Below are positions 53,337-63,095 of a DNA stretch of 64,000 bases, in pieces. Every line of letters starts with the position of its first letter. The first letter of the stretch is position 1. Origin of the DNA: an uncultured Granulosicoccaceae bacterium (GTDB taxonomy: Bacteria; Pseudomonadota; Gammaproteobacteria; Granulosicoccales; Granulosicoccaceae); the NCBI GenBank assembly GCA_937927895.1, contig CALGKA010000012.1:124001-188000 (forward strand). The letters are read 5' to 3'. The notes below the pieces were generated by a model, which was not told where the DNA came from, did no database searches, and was given only the letters and a program-made list of their open reading frames with translations. A program made the position numbers and the translations under genes.

Positions 53337-54008
53337 TTAGAAATCCAAGTCATTCGCTTCACAGATAAATTGCACAAGCGGCTTCGTAGAGGCAAAAAGT
53401 GCTGCAGATTTTTTCACAAAGTCTTTGTCTGTGACTAACGTTCGCTTAAGGTTTTGAATAACGATAAAATCCTTGCGGCGAAGATCTTCGATTAATGGAT
53501 GTTCCGGGTCATATCCTCTTGGCGCTTTTTTTAGCGAGTCCCCATGCAAAGCAAAACCTTCTTTAAGAACTTTGTTTTTTATTTTTTTCCACGCAGCCGG
53601 GCTTTCATCCATTGCCATACGCATATTTTTTATTGTTGTTGAATCCGGTCGCCAGATACCTGCACCAACAAATATTTCGCTGCGTTCAATATGCATATAA
53701 AAACCAGGCGCATGGACATCTTTACCCGCTACGTGGCGAAACTGAATCCCTATATTGGTTTTATACGGGGTTTTATCTTTACCAAAGCGAACATCCCGGT
53801 AAACCCTCATTAATGAGCCACCCACTTTCTTAGGGCTGGCTATAAAACTCCCCGAGATTCTGGCCAGATGAGGTGCCATTGCCTCTATATATTCAAGCGC
53901 CGGTTCCCGTACTGTTTCTTCGTACTTGTGTTTATTCGCCTCAAACCAGTCACGGCTATTGTTTTTTTCCAGATCCGTTAAAAACTTGAAGGTATTTTTT
54001 GTAAACAT
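53337..54008 (-). CDS. DUF2461-family protein
   Basis: A 223-aa protein that opens FLTDLEKNNSRDWFEANKHKYEE and continues with RVYRDVRFGKDKTPYKTNIGIQFRH and GFYMHIERSEIFVGAGIWRPDS. This is the TIGR02453/DUF2461 signature. The function is unknown. It lies 33 bp upstream of the DUF1801 gene and is likely co-transcribed. Confidence 0.92.
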   Translation of the reverse strand: MFTKNTFKFLTDLEKNNSRDWFEANKHKYEETVREPALEYIEAMAPHLARISGSFIASPKKVGGSLMRVYRDVRFGKDKTPYKTNIGIQFRHVAGKDVHAPGFYMHIERSEIFVGAGIWRPDSTTIKNMRMAMDESPAAWKKIKNKVLKEGFALHGDSLKKAPRGYDPEHPLIEDLRRKDFIVIQNLKRTLVTDKDFVKKSAALFASTKPLVQFICEANDLDF

Positions 54009-54095
54009 AATAGCGGTAACGTTTTAGATTAACTCAGCAAAATGTATTCTACCTCAAGGCCCGGTGACAGCAACACCTGCGACCGGACAGCATAT

Positions 54096-54608
54096 TCATG
54101 TTCGTGTGTGCCAAATACCCCGTTTAATTTCACGAGCATACCGCTCTGCTGAACGGTACAACGATTCATTCGCTATTGACGCTTTTGATTTATCAAAGAC
54201 TGAGAACCCATAAAAAAGACTCAAGAGATTTATATCTCGATTATCGGGGAAAACAACACAATAGCGCTCGCCCTCTACACGCTCACAGTCTGCCGACACC
54301 AACTCACCCTGTATTTGCTCAGTGAGCCATTTTTTAGATTGCAGACCGATCGCACTGTCTTTGTCTGGCGCTTTAATACCTGCCAGCACTAGCGGCGCTT
54401 GCGAACCATCCGGCAGCAACAATTGCAATCGATTGCCACTGCTGACCTCTGCCACAAGACCAATAATGGTGTGGATTCTCGCAGCTTGTTCAGCATGAGT
54501 GTTCTTAGCTGCCTGGTCATTTGCCGATAAAATTGGAAACGATACTGCGTATACGCAGCATACGATCATAATTTTGCTAGGTATTTTTTTCATCAGTTGA
54601 TCAGCCAT
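54096..54608 (-). CDS. Exported SNase-like protein lacking catalytic residues
   Basis: A 170-aa protein; the ATG at 54593 (residue 6) would give a more typical signal peptide (MKKIPSKIMIVCCVYAVSFP). The remaining domain follows the staphylococcal-nuclease fold (GLVAEVSSGNRLQLLLPDG...LVLAGIKAPD...GLQSKKWLTEQIQGE...YRSAERYAREIKRGIWH). The catalytic V-x-D-G-D-T reads VSSGNR, the V-R-L arginine is lost, G-I-D-x-P-E reads GIKAPD, and the Y-G-R arginine is replaced (ERYCV). It is probably a binding protein, not a nuclease. Confidence 0.75.
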   Translation of the reverse strand: MADQLMKKIPSKIMIVCCVYAVSFPILSANDQAAKNTHAEQAARIHTIIGLVAEVSSGNRLQLLLPDGSQAPLVLAGIKAPDKDSAIGLQSKKWLTEQIQGELVSADCERVEGERYCVVFPDNRDINLLSLFYGFSVFDKSKASIANESLYRSAERYAREIKRGIWHTRT

Positions 54609-54720
54609 TCCATGGTTTAGAAAAAGTGATTAAATTCTACGCACCGGCTCGTAAATCAATACACTACAACAGGCTACAACGGCTTGTCTTCAATTAATTC
54701 GACCCGGAAAAACTCAGCAA

Positions 54721-55251
54721 ATGCATCAATTATTGCTCAACAGGGATATCTATACTGAGTTTGTACAGAATAAAATCCCCTTGGCACAGAAGTTTTTATG
54801 GGTAATTACCGCCGACATCAAAGACCTTCATGTCGAAACTGATCGCGGATTTGAACCATTCCTGGCGGTGCTTGCTCACTTAGTAGAATCCGGTGTCGCG
54901 GTGCGGCTAATGCACGCAAAAGAACCAGGCCCACGGTTCCGCGAAGATTTCGACGAATACGATAGCCTAATCAATAACGAACTCTTCGAACGTGTGTTAT
55001 GCCCAAGAATCCACACCAAAGCAATTGTTATCGATGGCAAGCTGGCGTTTGTAGGTTCAGCTAATCTTACCGGGGCCGGACTCGGCGCTAAGAGTGAACA
55101 CCGCAGAAACTTTGAAGCGGGTTTTGCATTTGATGATCGTGAGCATATCAATCAATTGATGGAATGGATCGACAATCTCTATCTAGGAGAACACTGCCAC
55201 GACTGCCAACGGCGCGAGTATTGCCCAGACCCTATTATTGATCGTAACTGA
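54721..55251 (+). CDS. Half-size PLD-like protein with Cys-rich tail
   Basis: A 176-aa protein with one HKD motif (H98-T-K100-x4-D105, followed by FVGSANLT), the phospholipase D half-site. Full PLD enzymes use two HKD sites, so this should act as a dimer, like Nuc-type nucleases. No signal peptide is seen. The C-terminus carries C159-H-D-C162-x5-C168, with another Cys at 94, a possible metal or Fe-S site not usual in Nuc. Its substrate (DNA, lipid or other phosphodiester) is unknown. Confidence 0.8.
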   Translation: MHQLLLNRDIYTEFVQNKIPLAQKFLWVITADIKDLHVETDRGFEPFLAVLAHLVESGVAVRLMHAKEPGPRFREDFDEYDSLINNELFERVLCPRIHTKAIVIDGKLAFVGSANLTGAGLGAKSEHRRNFEAGFAFDDREHINQLMEWIDNLYLGEHCHDCQRREYCPDPIIDRN

Positions 55252-55282
55252 TTAAGGCTTAGTCTATAACGGTTTATAACGT

Positions 55283-55738
55283 CTACTTACCTTGCGACTC
55301 AAGCACTTGTTGTAAGAGTTCATTTTGTGTTTTCAAACGCAAGTCTATGCGCTCCATTGTGCGCTGTAAACGCACGAAGTCATCTGAGTAACGAGTCTCT
55401 TGTACTACTTCGTCAACTTTCACTCTAACCTGACTAGCGTATTGACCAATCAATGGAATATCGATAAAGAATTTCAGTATCCAAATCGCTAACGCCACAA
55501 TAACGGTTGCACCAAATACCGCTCCCAGACCACGAGCCAAACCAACAATAAGATTGCGCCACACAATACGCCACGGTGAGTTCAGGTAGCGCATAAAATC
55601 TTCTAGCTCGGCACTTACGATTCTATGCTTGGCCATTTTACGCACACGCTCATCAGCCGGACCGCGTGGCTCATAACGATCCGCAGGCGGTTTAAGGTGT
55701 TCCCGGCGCGGGTTGATTTTTTTGGGTAGTCTAGCCAT
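55283..55738 (-). CDS. DUF5665-like membrane protein
   Basis: A 151-aa protein with a basic cytoplasmic N-terminus, a central W-R-x-V-W-R-N-L-I-V-G-L-A-R-G-L-G region and one long hydrophobic helix (about 73-95). A C-terminal coiled coil (about 105-148) follows. The WRNLIVGLARGLGAVFGATV stretch is the DUF5665 signature. The function is unknown. It lies 35 bp downstream of the DUF6122 gene. Confidence 0.75.
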   Translation of the reverse strand: MARLPKKINPRREHLKPPADRYEPRGPADERVRKMAKHRIVSAELEDFMRYLNSPWRIVWRNLIVGLARGLGAVFGATVIVALAIWILKFFIDIPLIGQYASQVRVKVDEVVQETRYSDDFVRLQRTMERIDLRLKTQNELLQQVLESQGK

Positions 55739-55773
55739 ACCTCTTGGCTATTGCACACATCACACCATAACCG

Positions 55774-56136
55774 TCAAAAAACGCAGTCTGTGGCGTCAAG
55801 AATAAGGTGCACTAGTATCCCTAGTAGAACAATTTGCCCACGATTACACCAAAGCCGCTGCAGCACTGACATGTGCAGCCAGATTTTTGGCCCGAGCACC
55901 GTGAAGAACAGCATAAACAGGTAGCCACCTATTGCCAACTCGCTATGCAATGGGTGAAAACCGATACTGCATCGCTCTGGATCGTAGATTGGATCGGCCA
56001 ACAAGTGATCAAGATCAATCACAAATGCGCATAAGAGCAATACCCATGTGTTAAACCATTGGGCACGCCAAAAGATCAATACAAGGATCAATGGCACTAG
56101 AAAATGTAGTAGTAAATGCAACAAGTGCTTTTCCAA
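55774..56136 (-). CDS. DUF6122-family membrane protein
   Basis: A 120-aa protein with at least three membrane helices and the family block FVIDLDHLLADPIYDPERCSIGFHPLHS, with several His/Asp residues that could bind metal. The frame stays open to 56394, but that part would overlap the divergent nitronate monooxygenase gene and has no family character. The TTG at 56136 is my best start (a second TTG at 56124 has GGAAAAG upstream). Start uncertain, identity of the domain fairly secure. Confidence 0.7.
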   Translation of the reverse strand: MEKHLLHLLLHFLVPLILVLIFWRAQWFNTWVLLLCAFVIDLDHLLADPIYDPERCSIGFHPLHSELAIGGYLFMLFFTVLGPKIWLHMSVLQRLWCNRGQIVLLGILVHLILDATDCVF

Positions 56137-56260
56137 AAGTAAACTCGGCCAATTTTGAGCCCGGCTAAAACCGCTAATAAATAATGACCGGTTAAAGACA
56201 ATACAGATCAGCTGTACGGTATCCTTTATACTGACAACATTCAAAAATAAGAGGTGTCCC

Positions 56261-57190
56261 ATGGCATTGCCAAAACAACTTAAAGACAAGTTGCGCTTTC
56301 CGGTGATCGCTGCACCGATGTTTCTGGTATCAGGCCCCGAACTCGTCACGGCATGCTGCCTAAATGGCATTGGTGGAACCTTTCCAGCGCTCAATCAACG
56401 CACATCGGAAGGCTATGCCGAATGGCTGCTGCAAATAAGTGCCTCACTTGAAGGCAAAGAGCACTCGCCTTTTGGTATTAATCTTATCGTACACAAAACC
56501 AACCCTAGACTCGAAGCCGATCTAAAAATCACCGTTGAACACAAAGTACCGTTTGTTATTACATCATTAGGTGCGGTTTCAGAGGTAGTCGATGCAGTAC
56601 ACAGCTACGGTGGCCTGGTTTTTCACGATGTAACCAATATGCGCCACTCTGAAAAAGCCATACAAGCAGGGGTTGACGGGCTAATTCTAGTCTCTGCAGG
56701 TGCCGGTGGGCATGCCGGTACTTTGCATCCATTCGCGTTCATAAAAGAAATTAAAAATGCGTTTGATACCTGCGTGATTCAATCGGGTGCAATATCAACC
56801 GGTGAGCAAGTTTTAGCAGCACGCGCCGCTGGCGCCGACCTCGCCTATATAGGCACAAGATTTATCGCTACTAAAGAAAGCATGGCAGACCCTGAATACA
56901 AAAACATGCTGGTGTCTGCACGGGCCGAAGATATTGTCTACACCCCAAAAGTCTCAGGGATACCGGCTAACTTTTTAAGACAAAGCCTTGAGAGCAACGG
57001 CATATCTCTTGATGAAATCGACAATCCCGATATTGACCTCGGCAAAGAACTTATAGATGACGCCAAAGCATGGAAAACAATCTGGTCTGCAGGTCACGGA
57101 GCTGGAAACATCAATGACATACCCACTGTTGCTGCACTGTGCGATAGCATGAAAAAAGAATACAACGACCAACTCCAGGCACTTAAGTAA
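56261..57190 (+). CDS. Nitronate monooxygenase-family FMN enzyme
   Basis: A 309-aa TIM barrel of the 2-nitropropane dioxygenase/NMO family. It shows RFPVIAAPMFLVSGPELV at the start, the FMN-binding LVSAGAGGHAG loop (near 147-157) and QSGAISTGEQVLAARAAGADLAYIGTRF. An AAGAGGTG lies 5 nt before the ATG. Members oxidise nitronates, and some are enoyl reductases. It is first of four genes (with enoyl-CoA hydratase, acyl-CoA dehydrogenase and APH kinase) that probably form one operon, with gaps of 52, 25 and 9 bp. Confidence 0.9.
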   Translation: MALPKQLKDKLRFPVIAAPMFLVSGPELVTACCLNGIGGTFPALNQRTSEGYAEWLLQISASLEGKEHSPFGINLIVHKTNPRLEADLKITVEHKVPFVITSLGAVSEVVDAVHSYGGLVFHDVTNMRHSEKAIQAGVDGLILVSAGAGGHAGTLHPFAFIKEIKNAFDTCVIQSGAISTGEQVLAARAAGADLAYIGTRFIATKESMADPEYKNMLVSARAEDIVYTPKVSGIPANFLRQSLESNGISLDEIDNPDIDLGKELIDDAKAWKTIWSAGHGAGNINDIPTVAALCDSMKKEYNDQLQALK

Positions 57191-57242
57191 AGCGGCTCTT
57201 TGTGGCGCCACTACAAACTACACAATTAATGGAGAACACAGC

Positions 57243-57986
57243 ATGTCTTTAGTAAGCAATACAATAGAAGGTGCAAACTGCACACTGCAACTCAACCGAC
57301 CCGATAAACTTAACGCGCTCAACCGCGAGATGTATGCTTTATTGACCACTGGCCTGGAACAGGCGAATGAAGACCCCGCGGTCAAAAGCATTGTTATAAA
57401 AGGCCAGCCCGGTATTTATACAGCAGGCAATGATCTAGCAGATTTCGCAAGCGCTGTTCGCGAAGGCGGCAGCTTTGATGCACCGTTTTCATTGATGAGT
57501 GCAATTCTTAATTGCACCAAGCCACTAATTGCATCGGTAGATGGACCTGCTATCGGCATTGGCACCACTTTGTTATTTCATTGCGACTTAATTTACGCAA
57601 GCCACAATGCGAAATTCCAAACCCCCTTTACCGACCTTGGAGTCTGCCCTGAGTTCGCATCATCTGAGACTTTCCCGCAAGTGCTAGGCAGCCATAAAGC
57701 TGCACAGATGTTACTACTGGGGGATCCACTAACCGCCATTGAGGCAGAGCGTTTCGGCTTAGTGAACAAACTGGTCGAAAGCGAAGATCTAGATGAAATA
57801 GTCAACATTGCAACCACCAGACTCGCCGCTAAACCGGCTGACTCACTTAAAACGTCCAGAGCTCTAATGAAACTCCGCAATGATCAGTACCAGAAAATTA
57901 TTGACCGCGAAGCCAAAGAGTTTGGGCGCTTAATGGGCTCAGATGAGTTTATGCAAAAACTAGAAAACTTCCTGAATATAAAGTAA
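57243..57986 (+). CDS. Enoyl-CoA hydratase/isomerase family protein
   Basis: A 247-aa crotonase-fold protein. The oxyanion hole elements are YTAGNDLADF and DGPAIGIGTTLLFHCDLIYAS. The catalytic region FTDLGVCPEFASSETFPQVLG has a single Glu, as in delta3,delta2-enoyl-CoA isomerases and PaaG-like enzymes, so an isomerase is as likely as a hydratase. GGAG at 57231-57234 precedes the ATG. It works in acyl-CoA degradation with the next gene. Confidence 0.9.
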   Translation: MSLVSNTIEGANCTLQLNRPDKLNALNREMYALLTTGLEQANEDPAVKSIVIKGQPGIYTAGNDLADFASAVREGGSFDAPFSLMSAILNCTKPLIASVDGPAIGIGTTLLFHCDLIYASHNAKFQTPFTDLGVCPEFASSETFPQVLGSHKAAQMLLLGDPLTAIEAERFGLVNKLVESEDLDEIVNIATTRLAAKPADSLKTSRALMKLRNDQYQKIIDREAKEFGRLMGSDEFMQKLENFLNIK

Positions 57987-58011
57987 ACCTTAGAACTAAC
58001 AGGGAACACCG

Positions 58012-59247
58012 ATGCAATTTGAACATTCCGTCAAAACCACTGGATTAATTGAAAGAGTTGATCAGTTCCTTAAAGAACATCTGTATCCGGTTGAGCAGAA
58101 GCTACAGTCAAGCATTGATACCGCTGAAAACCGATGGGCAATCCCGCCGCTGCTGGAAGAACTAAAAGACAAAGCCAAATCTGAAGGGCTATGGAATTTT
58201 TTTCTACCAGACAATGATGAATCAAACTCTAGTTTTAAAGGCTTTGGCTTAAGCAATCTTGAATACGCACCGCTGTGCGAATTAATGGGCAGATCAAGAT
58301 TCGCCGGTGAAATATTTAACTGTAGCGCACCGGACACCGGCAACATGGAAGTGTTAGCACGCTACGGCACAGCGGAACACAAAGAAATGTGGTTAACGCC
58401 GTTACTTGAAGGCAAAATTAGATCAGCCTTTGCAATGACCGAACCCGCTGTCGCCTCAAGTGATGCCACCAACATACAAACAAGCATTGTCCGCGATGGC
58501 AACGAATACGTAGTTAACGGTCACAAATGGTACATCTCCGGCGCTTGTGATCCACGCTGTAAAATAATGATAGTCATGGGCAAGACTGACCCCGACAACG
58601 ACGATCGCCACAAACAACAATCAATGATCCTTGTACCGATGGATACACCGGGGGTTAACGTTGTCCGCCCGATGCAAGTGTTCGGTAACGATGACGCGCC
58701 AGAGGGCCATGCTGAAGTTGTTTTTGACAACGTACGAGTACCACCTTCTAACTTATTGCTCGGTGAAGGCCGCGGCTTTGAAATTGCCCAGGGGCGTTTA
58801 GGACCCGGTCGAATTCATCACTGTATGCGCTTGATTGGTCGCTCACAGCGCGTACTGGAAATGATGTGTGAACGGGCAGAATCACGTGTAGCTTTCGGTC
58901 GAAAACTAAGCGAACAAGGTAAAATACGTGAAGATATTGCCCTCTCTGCATGCGAAATAGAACAAGCCAGACTACTCACATTAATGGCTGCAGACAAAAT
59001 GGATAAGCTCGGCAACAAAGGTGCAAAAGAACTTATTGCCATGATTAAAATAGTCGCGCCCAATATGGCCTGCAGCGTCACCGACCGTGCTATTCAAATG
59101 CACGGCGCCGCAGGAGTAAGCCAAGACACCATCCTTGCTGACAGCTACCTCTACGCACGCATAGTAAGAATAGTAGACGGCCCCGATCAGGTACACATTA
59201 ACCAGCTAGGGCGTAACTTAATTAAACGCTTAAGCAGTACTGGCTAG
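58012..59247 (+). CDS. Acyl-CoA dehydrogenase (ACAD10/11-like)
   Basis: A 411-aa flavin enzyme. It shows [20 protein letters not shown] and [10 protein letters not shown] (FAD/substrate core), [22 protein letters not shown], and [37 protein letters not shown]. The sequence and its length resemble the ACAD10/11 subgroup rather than short-chain enzymes. It is followed at 9 bp by an APH-type kinase, the pair that is fused in vertebrate ACAD10/11 and separate as LvaC/LvaA in Pseudomonas levulinate catabolism. Confidence 0.9.
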   Translation: MQFEHSVKTTGLIERVDQFLKEHLYPVEQKLQSSIDTAENRWAIPPLLEELKDKAKSEGLWNFFLPDNDESNSSFKGFGLSNLEYAPLCELMGRSRFAGEIFNCSAPDTGNMEVLARYGTAEHKEMWLTPLLEGKIRSAFAMTEPAVASSDATNIQTSIVRDGNEYVVNGHKWYISGACDPRCKIMIVMGKTDPDNDDRHKQQSMILVPMDTPGVNVVRPMQVFGNDDAPEGHAEVVFDNVRVPPSNLLLGEGRGFEIAQGRLGPGRIHHCMRLIGRSQRVLEMMCERAESRVAFGRKLSEQGKIREDIALSACEIEQARLLTLMAADKMDKLGNKGAKELIAMIKIVAPNMACSVTDRAIQMHGAAGVSQDTILADSYLYARIVRIVDGPDQVHINQLGRNLIKRLSSTG

Positions 59248-59256
59248 AACACACCA

Positions 59257-60285
59257 ATGACTGACGGCATCCAAACACTCGACACTGCGACACTAAACGA
59301 TTACCTGGAATCGCAGTTGCCTTGGTTTAAAGGGCCATTGAAAGCTGAAAAATTCAGTGGCGGTCAATCTAACCCCACGTTTAAAATCACAGCAAGCTCA
59401 GGCGTATATGTACTTCGCAAACAACCACCGGGCGAACTACTGAAATCAGCTCACGCGGTTGATCGTGAATTTAAAGTTATGAAAGCGTTAGCCAATACTG
59501 AAGTTCCAGTGCCTGCTATGTATCACTTATGTGAAAATACCACTGTACTAGGCTCACTATTTTTTCTAATGGAATATATGCCTGGGCGAACGCTTTGGGA
59601 TTGCAGCCTACCAGAGTGTAGTCAATCACAGCGCACAGACACCTATAATCAAATCAATAAAACACTCGCGGCACTGCATAAAGTAGATATAAATGCTGCG
59701 GGTTTATCAGACTATGGTCGCCCCGGGGACTACTACGCCCGGCAACTCAAACGCTGGACTCAGCAGTACCGTGCATCAGAGTTTCAAACTATTGATAACA
59801 TGGAATGGATAATCGACTGGTTAGAAGAACACCTACCAGCGGACGATGGAAAAACCTCATTGGTACACGGTGACTTCAGACTAGACAACCTGCGCTACCA
59901 TCCAACGGAGAGTCGCGTGGTTGCGGTACTCGACTGGGAGCTCTCAACACTCGGCCACCCATTCACCGATTTGGCTAACCATTGCATGCAACAACGGCTG
60001 CCTGCAGGTAATGGCCACCTTTCAGGTTTAGCAGGCGTTAACTTACAAGAACTCGGTATACCTTCAGAGCAAGAGTTCATTGAGCTTTACTGTCAACGCA
60101 TGGGCATTAATCAAATAGAACACTGGAACTTCTATTTGGCTTTTAGCTTTTTCAGGCTGGCGGCTATTCTTCAAGGCGTCGCCAAGCGCGGGCGCGAAGG
60201 CAATGCTTCAAGTGATCTAGCGTTAAAATTACATGAAAAAGTTGAACCGCTTGCAGCAATGGCAAAACAAGTGGCTAACAGTTGA
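59257..60285 (+). CDS. APH-family phosphotransferase, hydroxyacyl-CoA kinase candidate
   Basis: A 342-aa protein with the aminoglycoside-phosphotransferase fold. It shows [12 protein letters not shown] and YVLRKQP (ATP-site Lys), the catalytic loop [13 protein letters not shown] (near 203-215) and the metal site [20 protein letters not shown]. Because it is coupled to the ACAD10/11-like gene, it is better read as a kinase of 4-hydroxyacyl-CoA (LvaA-like) than as antibiotic resistance. That substrate is inference from gene order and subgroup, not shown by sequence alone. Confidence 0.85.
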   Translation: MTDGIQTLDTATLNDYLESQLPWFKGPLKAEKFSGGQSNPTFKITASSGVYVLRKQPPGELLKSAHAVDREFKVMKALANTEVPVPAMYHLCENTTVLGSLFFLMEYMPGRTLWDCSLPECSQSQRTDTYNQINKTLAALHKVDINAAGLSDYGRPGDYYARQLKRWTQQYRASEFQTIDNMEWIIDWLEEHLPADDGKTSLVHGDFRLDNLRYHPTESRVVAVLDWELSTLGHPFTDLANHCMQQRLPAGNGHLSGLAGVNLQELGIPSEQEFIELYCQRMGINQIEHWNFYLAFSFFRLAAILQGVAKRGREGNASSDLALKLHEKVEPLAAMAKQVANS

Positions 60286-60323
60286 ACCAATATTTCTGCG
60301 GCTTTAAATTGTTTCAAGCAGAG

Positions 60324-60347
60324 GCCCGGGGCAATAGTACCCCAGGC
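60324..60347. other. GC-rich hairpin between APH kinase and 5'-nucleotidase genes
   Basis: GCC-C-GGGG / CCCC-A-GGC arms around CAATAGTA, between convergent genes. No T tract on either strand, so a terminator role is plausible but not canonical. Confidence 0.45.
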
Positions 60348-60368
60348 TGAAAACAGCTTAACTACTTA

Positions 60369-62000
60369 TTAACCACCACCGAGAATACGACCGTCTTTTA
60401 CAACCACTACCGGATGAGTCTTTACCATGTAGTCGATCAACGCTTCTTCCAGTGGACGGCCATAATCATATGGTTCAACGGCATCATCGTTAAACAATAC
60501 ATAGCCATCACCGCCTGTTCGCATAAAATTATTGGTAGCGATTGAGTACATTTTGTTTTCATCAATCGGTTCAAACATACCGTTATTGCTGATCTCAACT
60601 TTCTTGATGCGAGAGCCTTCATCAAGCGATGGATCAAACTCATAGCGCATGCCAGACACTTGCGGGAAACGCCCAGTACCAGACTTACCACCCACGCGCC
60701 CCACACCATGTTCAAGGGATGCGACTACTTGCGCACCTGTTAATTTGAGCGTGGCAATGGTATTACCAAAAGGTAGAACGGTAAGCACTTCACCGACCGT
60801 GACTTCACCTTCATCGATATCAGCACGTATACCGCCACCATTGGTTATAGCGATATCACTACCCGTTTCATCCCGTATCGCGTCAGTCAATAAATTACCG
60901 ATTAAACACTCACCCGCACGGCAGGTTTTATTAGTCATTAATTGCTTGCTTACCACTGGCGTACCATCGGCAAGTGATACAGCGGTATTTTTTAACTCAT
61001 TGATGGGCTCAGCTAAAGTCTCAACCATTGCATTTACTTCTGGATCAGGGGTGATATGTTTGCTGAGCAAAATAAGATCACCACGTGCACGGGTTACCAG
61101 GCCTTCTTCATCAAAACGCATATCGAGCCTGCCAAGGTAGCGGTCACGGTCTCCCGCTTGCACAATGTATATAGGCTTGCCATCTGCATCTTCTACTTGC
61201 AGCGGGTATTTGGTATCACCACCTTCTTTGTACACTCCACTGACTACCGTATGACTATGACCACCAACAATAAGATCAACATCACGTATTTTTCCGGCAA
61301 CTTCAATATCGACACCCAAACCAATGTGAGTGATTAATATAATTTTATTTACGCCATCAAGCTTAAGCTTATCAACTTCACGATTAACCGCAGCGGCATA
61401 ATCATCAGACCAGGTAATAGCGTCTTTACCAGTAAAATTAATAGTAATCTCTGGAGTCTCTGCGGTCACCAGGCCTATTACCCCAACCTTTTCACCGCCA
61501 ACCTCTAAAATGGTTGAAGGCGGAATAGCACTGGCTAATTTTTCAAGTGTGCCGAAGTCAGTATTGGCGGACAAAACAGGGAAATTCACACCAGTTGCAA
61601 AACGTTCAAGCACTCCCAGCCCGTTATCAAATTCATGATTGCCAAGCGCCATTGCATCGTAGCCCAGGGCGTTCATTACCTTGATGTTGTCTTCACCAGA
61701 GTAATACTTGTGGAACAATGTACCGGTAAAGCGATCACCGGCATCTAGTAGTAGTGAATTTTTAGCATCAGCGCGGATATCGTTAACCACTGTAGCCTGG
61801 CGTGCTGCACCGCCATCGCCACTTCTACCCTGCGCCTCATGATGAGAGTGGGTATCGTTGGTATGCATGATTGTGAGTCGAAACTCTTCCGCAAGTGCTG
61901 CACTTGAAGCAGCACTTGCTGCTAACACCACACTTGCCGCCAAGATCGAGCGGGTGCCAGGGAATTTATTGAGAGAGTTGGCAAACGTATAACAGGTCAT
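60369..62000 (-). CDS. Secreted 5'-nucleotidase / UshA-type phosphoesterase
   Basis: A 543-aa protein with a signal peptide (hydrophobic ILAASVVLAASAASSAALA, cleavage near residue 38). The N-terminal metallophosphatase domain has HTNDTHSH (46-53), DAGDRFTGT (86-94), GNHEFDNG (about 120-127), ITHIG and GGHSHT, all metal ligands intact. The C-terminal substrate domain has NGGGIRADI and TNNFMRTGGDGY. It should dephosphorylate extracellular nucleotides in the periplasm, for phosphate or nucleoside scavenging. It stands alone. Confidence 0.93.
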   Translation of the reverse strand: MTCYTFANSLNKFPGTRSILAASVVLAASAASSAALAEEFRLTIMHTNDTHSHHEAQGRSGDGGAARQATVVNDIRADAKNSLLLDAGDRFTGTLFHKYYSGEDNIKVMNALGYDAMALGNHEFDNGLGVLERFATGVNFPVLSANTDFGTLEKLASAIPPSTILEVGGEKVGVIGLVTAETPEITINFTGKDAITWSDDYAAAVNREVDKLKLDGVNKIILITHIGLGVDIEVAGKIRDVDLIVGGHSHTVVSGVYKEGGDTKYPLQVEDADGKPIYIVQAGDRDRYLGRLDMRFDEEGLVTRARGDLILLSKHITPDPEVNAMVETLAEPINELKNTAVSLADGTPVVSKQLMTNKTCRAGECLIGNLLTDAIRDETGSDIAITNGGGIRADIDEGEVTVGEVLTVLPFGNTIATLKLTGAQVVASLEHGVGRVGGKSGTGRFPQVSGMRYEFDPSLDEGSRIKKVEISNNGMFEPIDENKMYSIATNNFMRTGGDGYVLFNDDAVEPYDYGRPLEEALIDYMVKTHPVVVVKDGRILGGG

Positions 62001-62051
62001 TATTTTCGCTCCGGGTTGATTCCCCCCGAAGGCGATTTGCCTGCACGTAAT

Positions 62052-63095
62052 TTACTCGGGAGGTGTATTAATTTGCATGATCAGTTTGCCATTATTTTCG
62101 CCACTGAACAGCTTATTTATCGTCACCGGTAGTTCTTTAAAACCTGTTTCAATATCCATACGGTATTTCAACCGGCCGTCCATCATCCACTTGCCCAGGT
62201 CACTCAATGCATCACGGCTTTTACTGACGTAGTCGAGCACCAGAAAACCCTGAATAGAGGCGCGCTTTGAAATTAACATGGGTAAGTTATGAGAACCCGG
62301 GTTTTGCTCTTTTGCATAGCCCGATATATAGCCACACAGGGCTATACGTGCTCCCACATTGATCAACCCAAGCGCCATGTCTAGCATTTTGCCGCCAACG
62401 TTTTCAAACACAACATCTACACCGTCAGGACAAGCCTCTTGCAGTTGCTGCCAGGCATTCGGATCACGGTAATTTACGGCCGCATCTATACCGAGTTCTT
62501 TTGTCAGCCATTCGCACTTGGCATCGCTACCTGCAAGCCCGACTACACGCAGCCCTTTGATCTTGCCAATCTGGCAGGCGATAGAACCAACTGCACCGGC
62601 AGCGGCTGACACTATTAGTGTTTCGCCTTTGTTGGGTTTGCCTATATCCAGTAAACCAAAATAGGCTGTGATGCCTGTCATGCCTAGCGGCCCCATATAA
62701 GTCGCCAATGGCAGACCACTGTTATCGGGGACTTGTGAAAAACCGCGCCCATCAGTAATAATATGACTCTGCCACCCGGTCATACCTTGCACGATAGCAC
62801 CTTCACGAAAAGCCGGGTTACGGCTTTTAACGACCACCCCCATGCCTAAACTTCGCATGACATCGCCAATTTTTACCGCTGGCAAATAGGTATCGGTTTG
62901 TGCCCACATGCGTTGTGTAGGATCAAGTGATAAATAGAACACTTCAACCAAAAACTGCTCATCTTGCAGGGGCCTGATAATAGCCTCCTGATAGGTGAAA
63001 TTTTTCTCACTGAATAAGCCTTCAGGGCGTTCAGCCAAAATCCATTGACGGTTCAGTTCACTTTTCACACTATGACTCATTTGTAGATGACCCAT
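62052..63095 (-). CDS. NADP-dependent MDR reductase (CurA/leukotriene-B4-dehydrogenase type)
   Basis: A 347-aa MDR protein without zinc ligands. It shows NRQWILAERPEG at the N-terminus, FYLSLDPTQRMW, GMTGITAYFGLLDIGKP, the NADPH site VSAAAGAVGSIACQIGKIKG and CGYISGYAKEQNPG, matching CurA-like reductases of alpha,beta-unsaturated ketones. Met6 (codon ending at 63080) is an alternative start. The physiological substrate is unknown. Confidence 0.9.
   Translation of the reverse strand: MGHLQMSHSVKSELNRQWILAERPEGLFSEKNFTYQEAIIRPLQDEQFLVEVFYLSLDPTQRMWAQTDTYLPAVKIGDVMRSLGMGVVVKSRNPAFREGAIVQGMTGWQSHIITDGRGFSQVPDNSGLPLATYMGPLGMTGITAYFGLLDIGKPNKGETLIVSAAAGAVGSIACQIGKIKGLRVVGLAGSDAKCEWLTKELGIDAAVNYRDPNAWQQLQEACPDGVDVVFENVGGKMLDMALGLINVGARIALCGYISGYAKEQNPGSHNLPMLISKRASIQGFLVLDYVSKSRDALSDLGKWMMDGRLKYRMDIETGFKELPVTINKLFSGENNGKLIMQINTPPE

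Noticed and set aside
56137-56394. N-terminal extension of the DUF6122 protein
   Set aside because: Overlaps the divergent nitronate monooxygenase gene and lacks family character. The start was moved to 56136.
59257-60285. Antibiotic (aminoglycoside) resistance gene
   Set aside because: The APH fold alone is not evidence of resistance. Coupling to an acyl-CoA dehydrogenase points to acyl-CoA metabolism.
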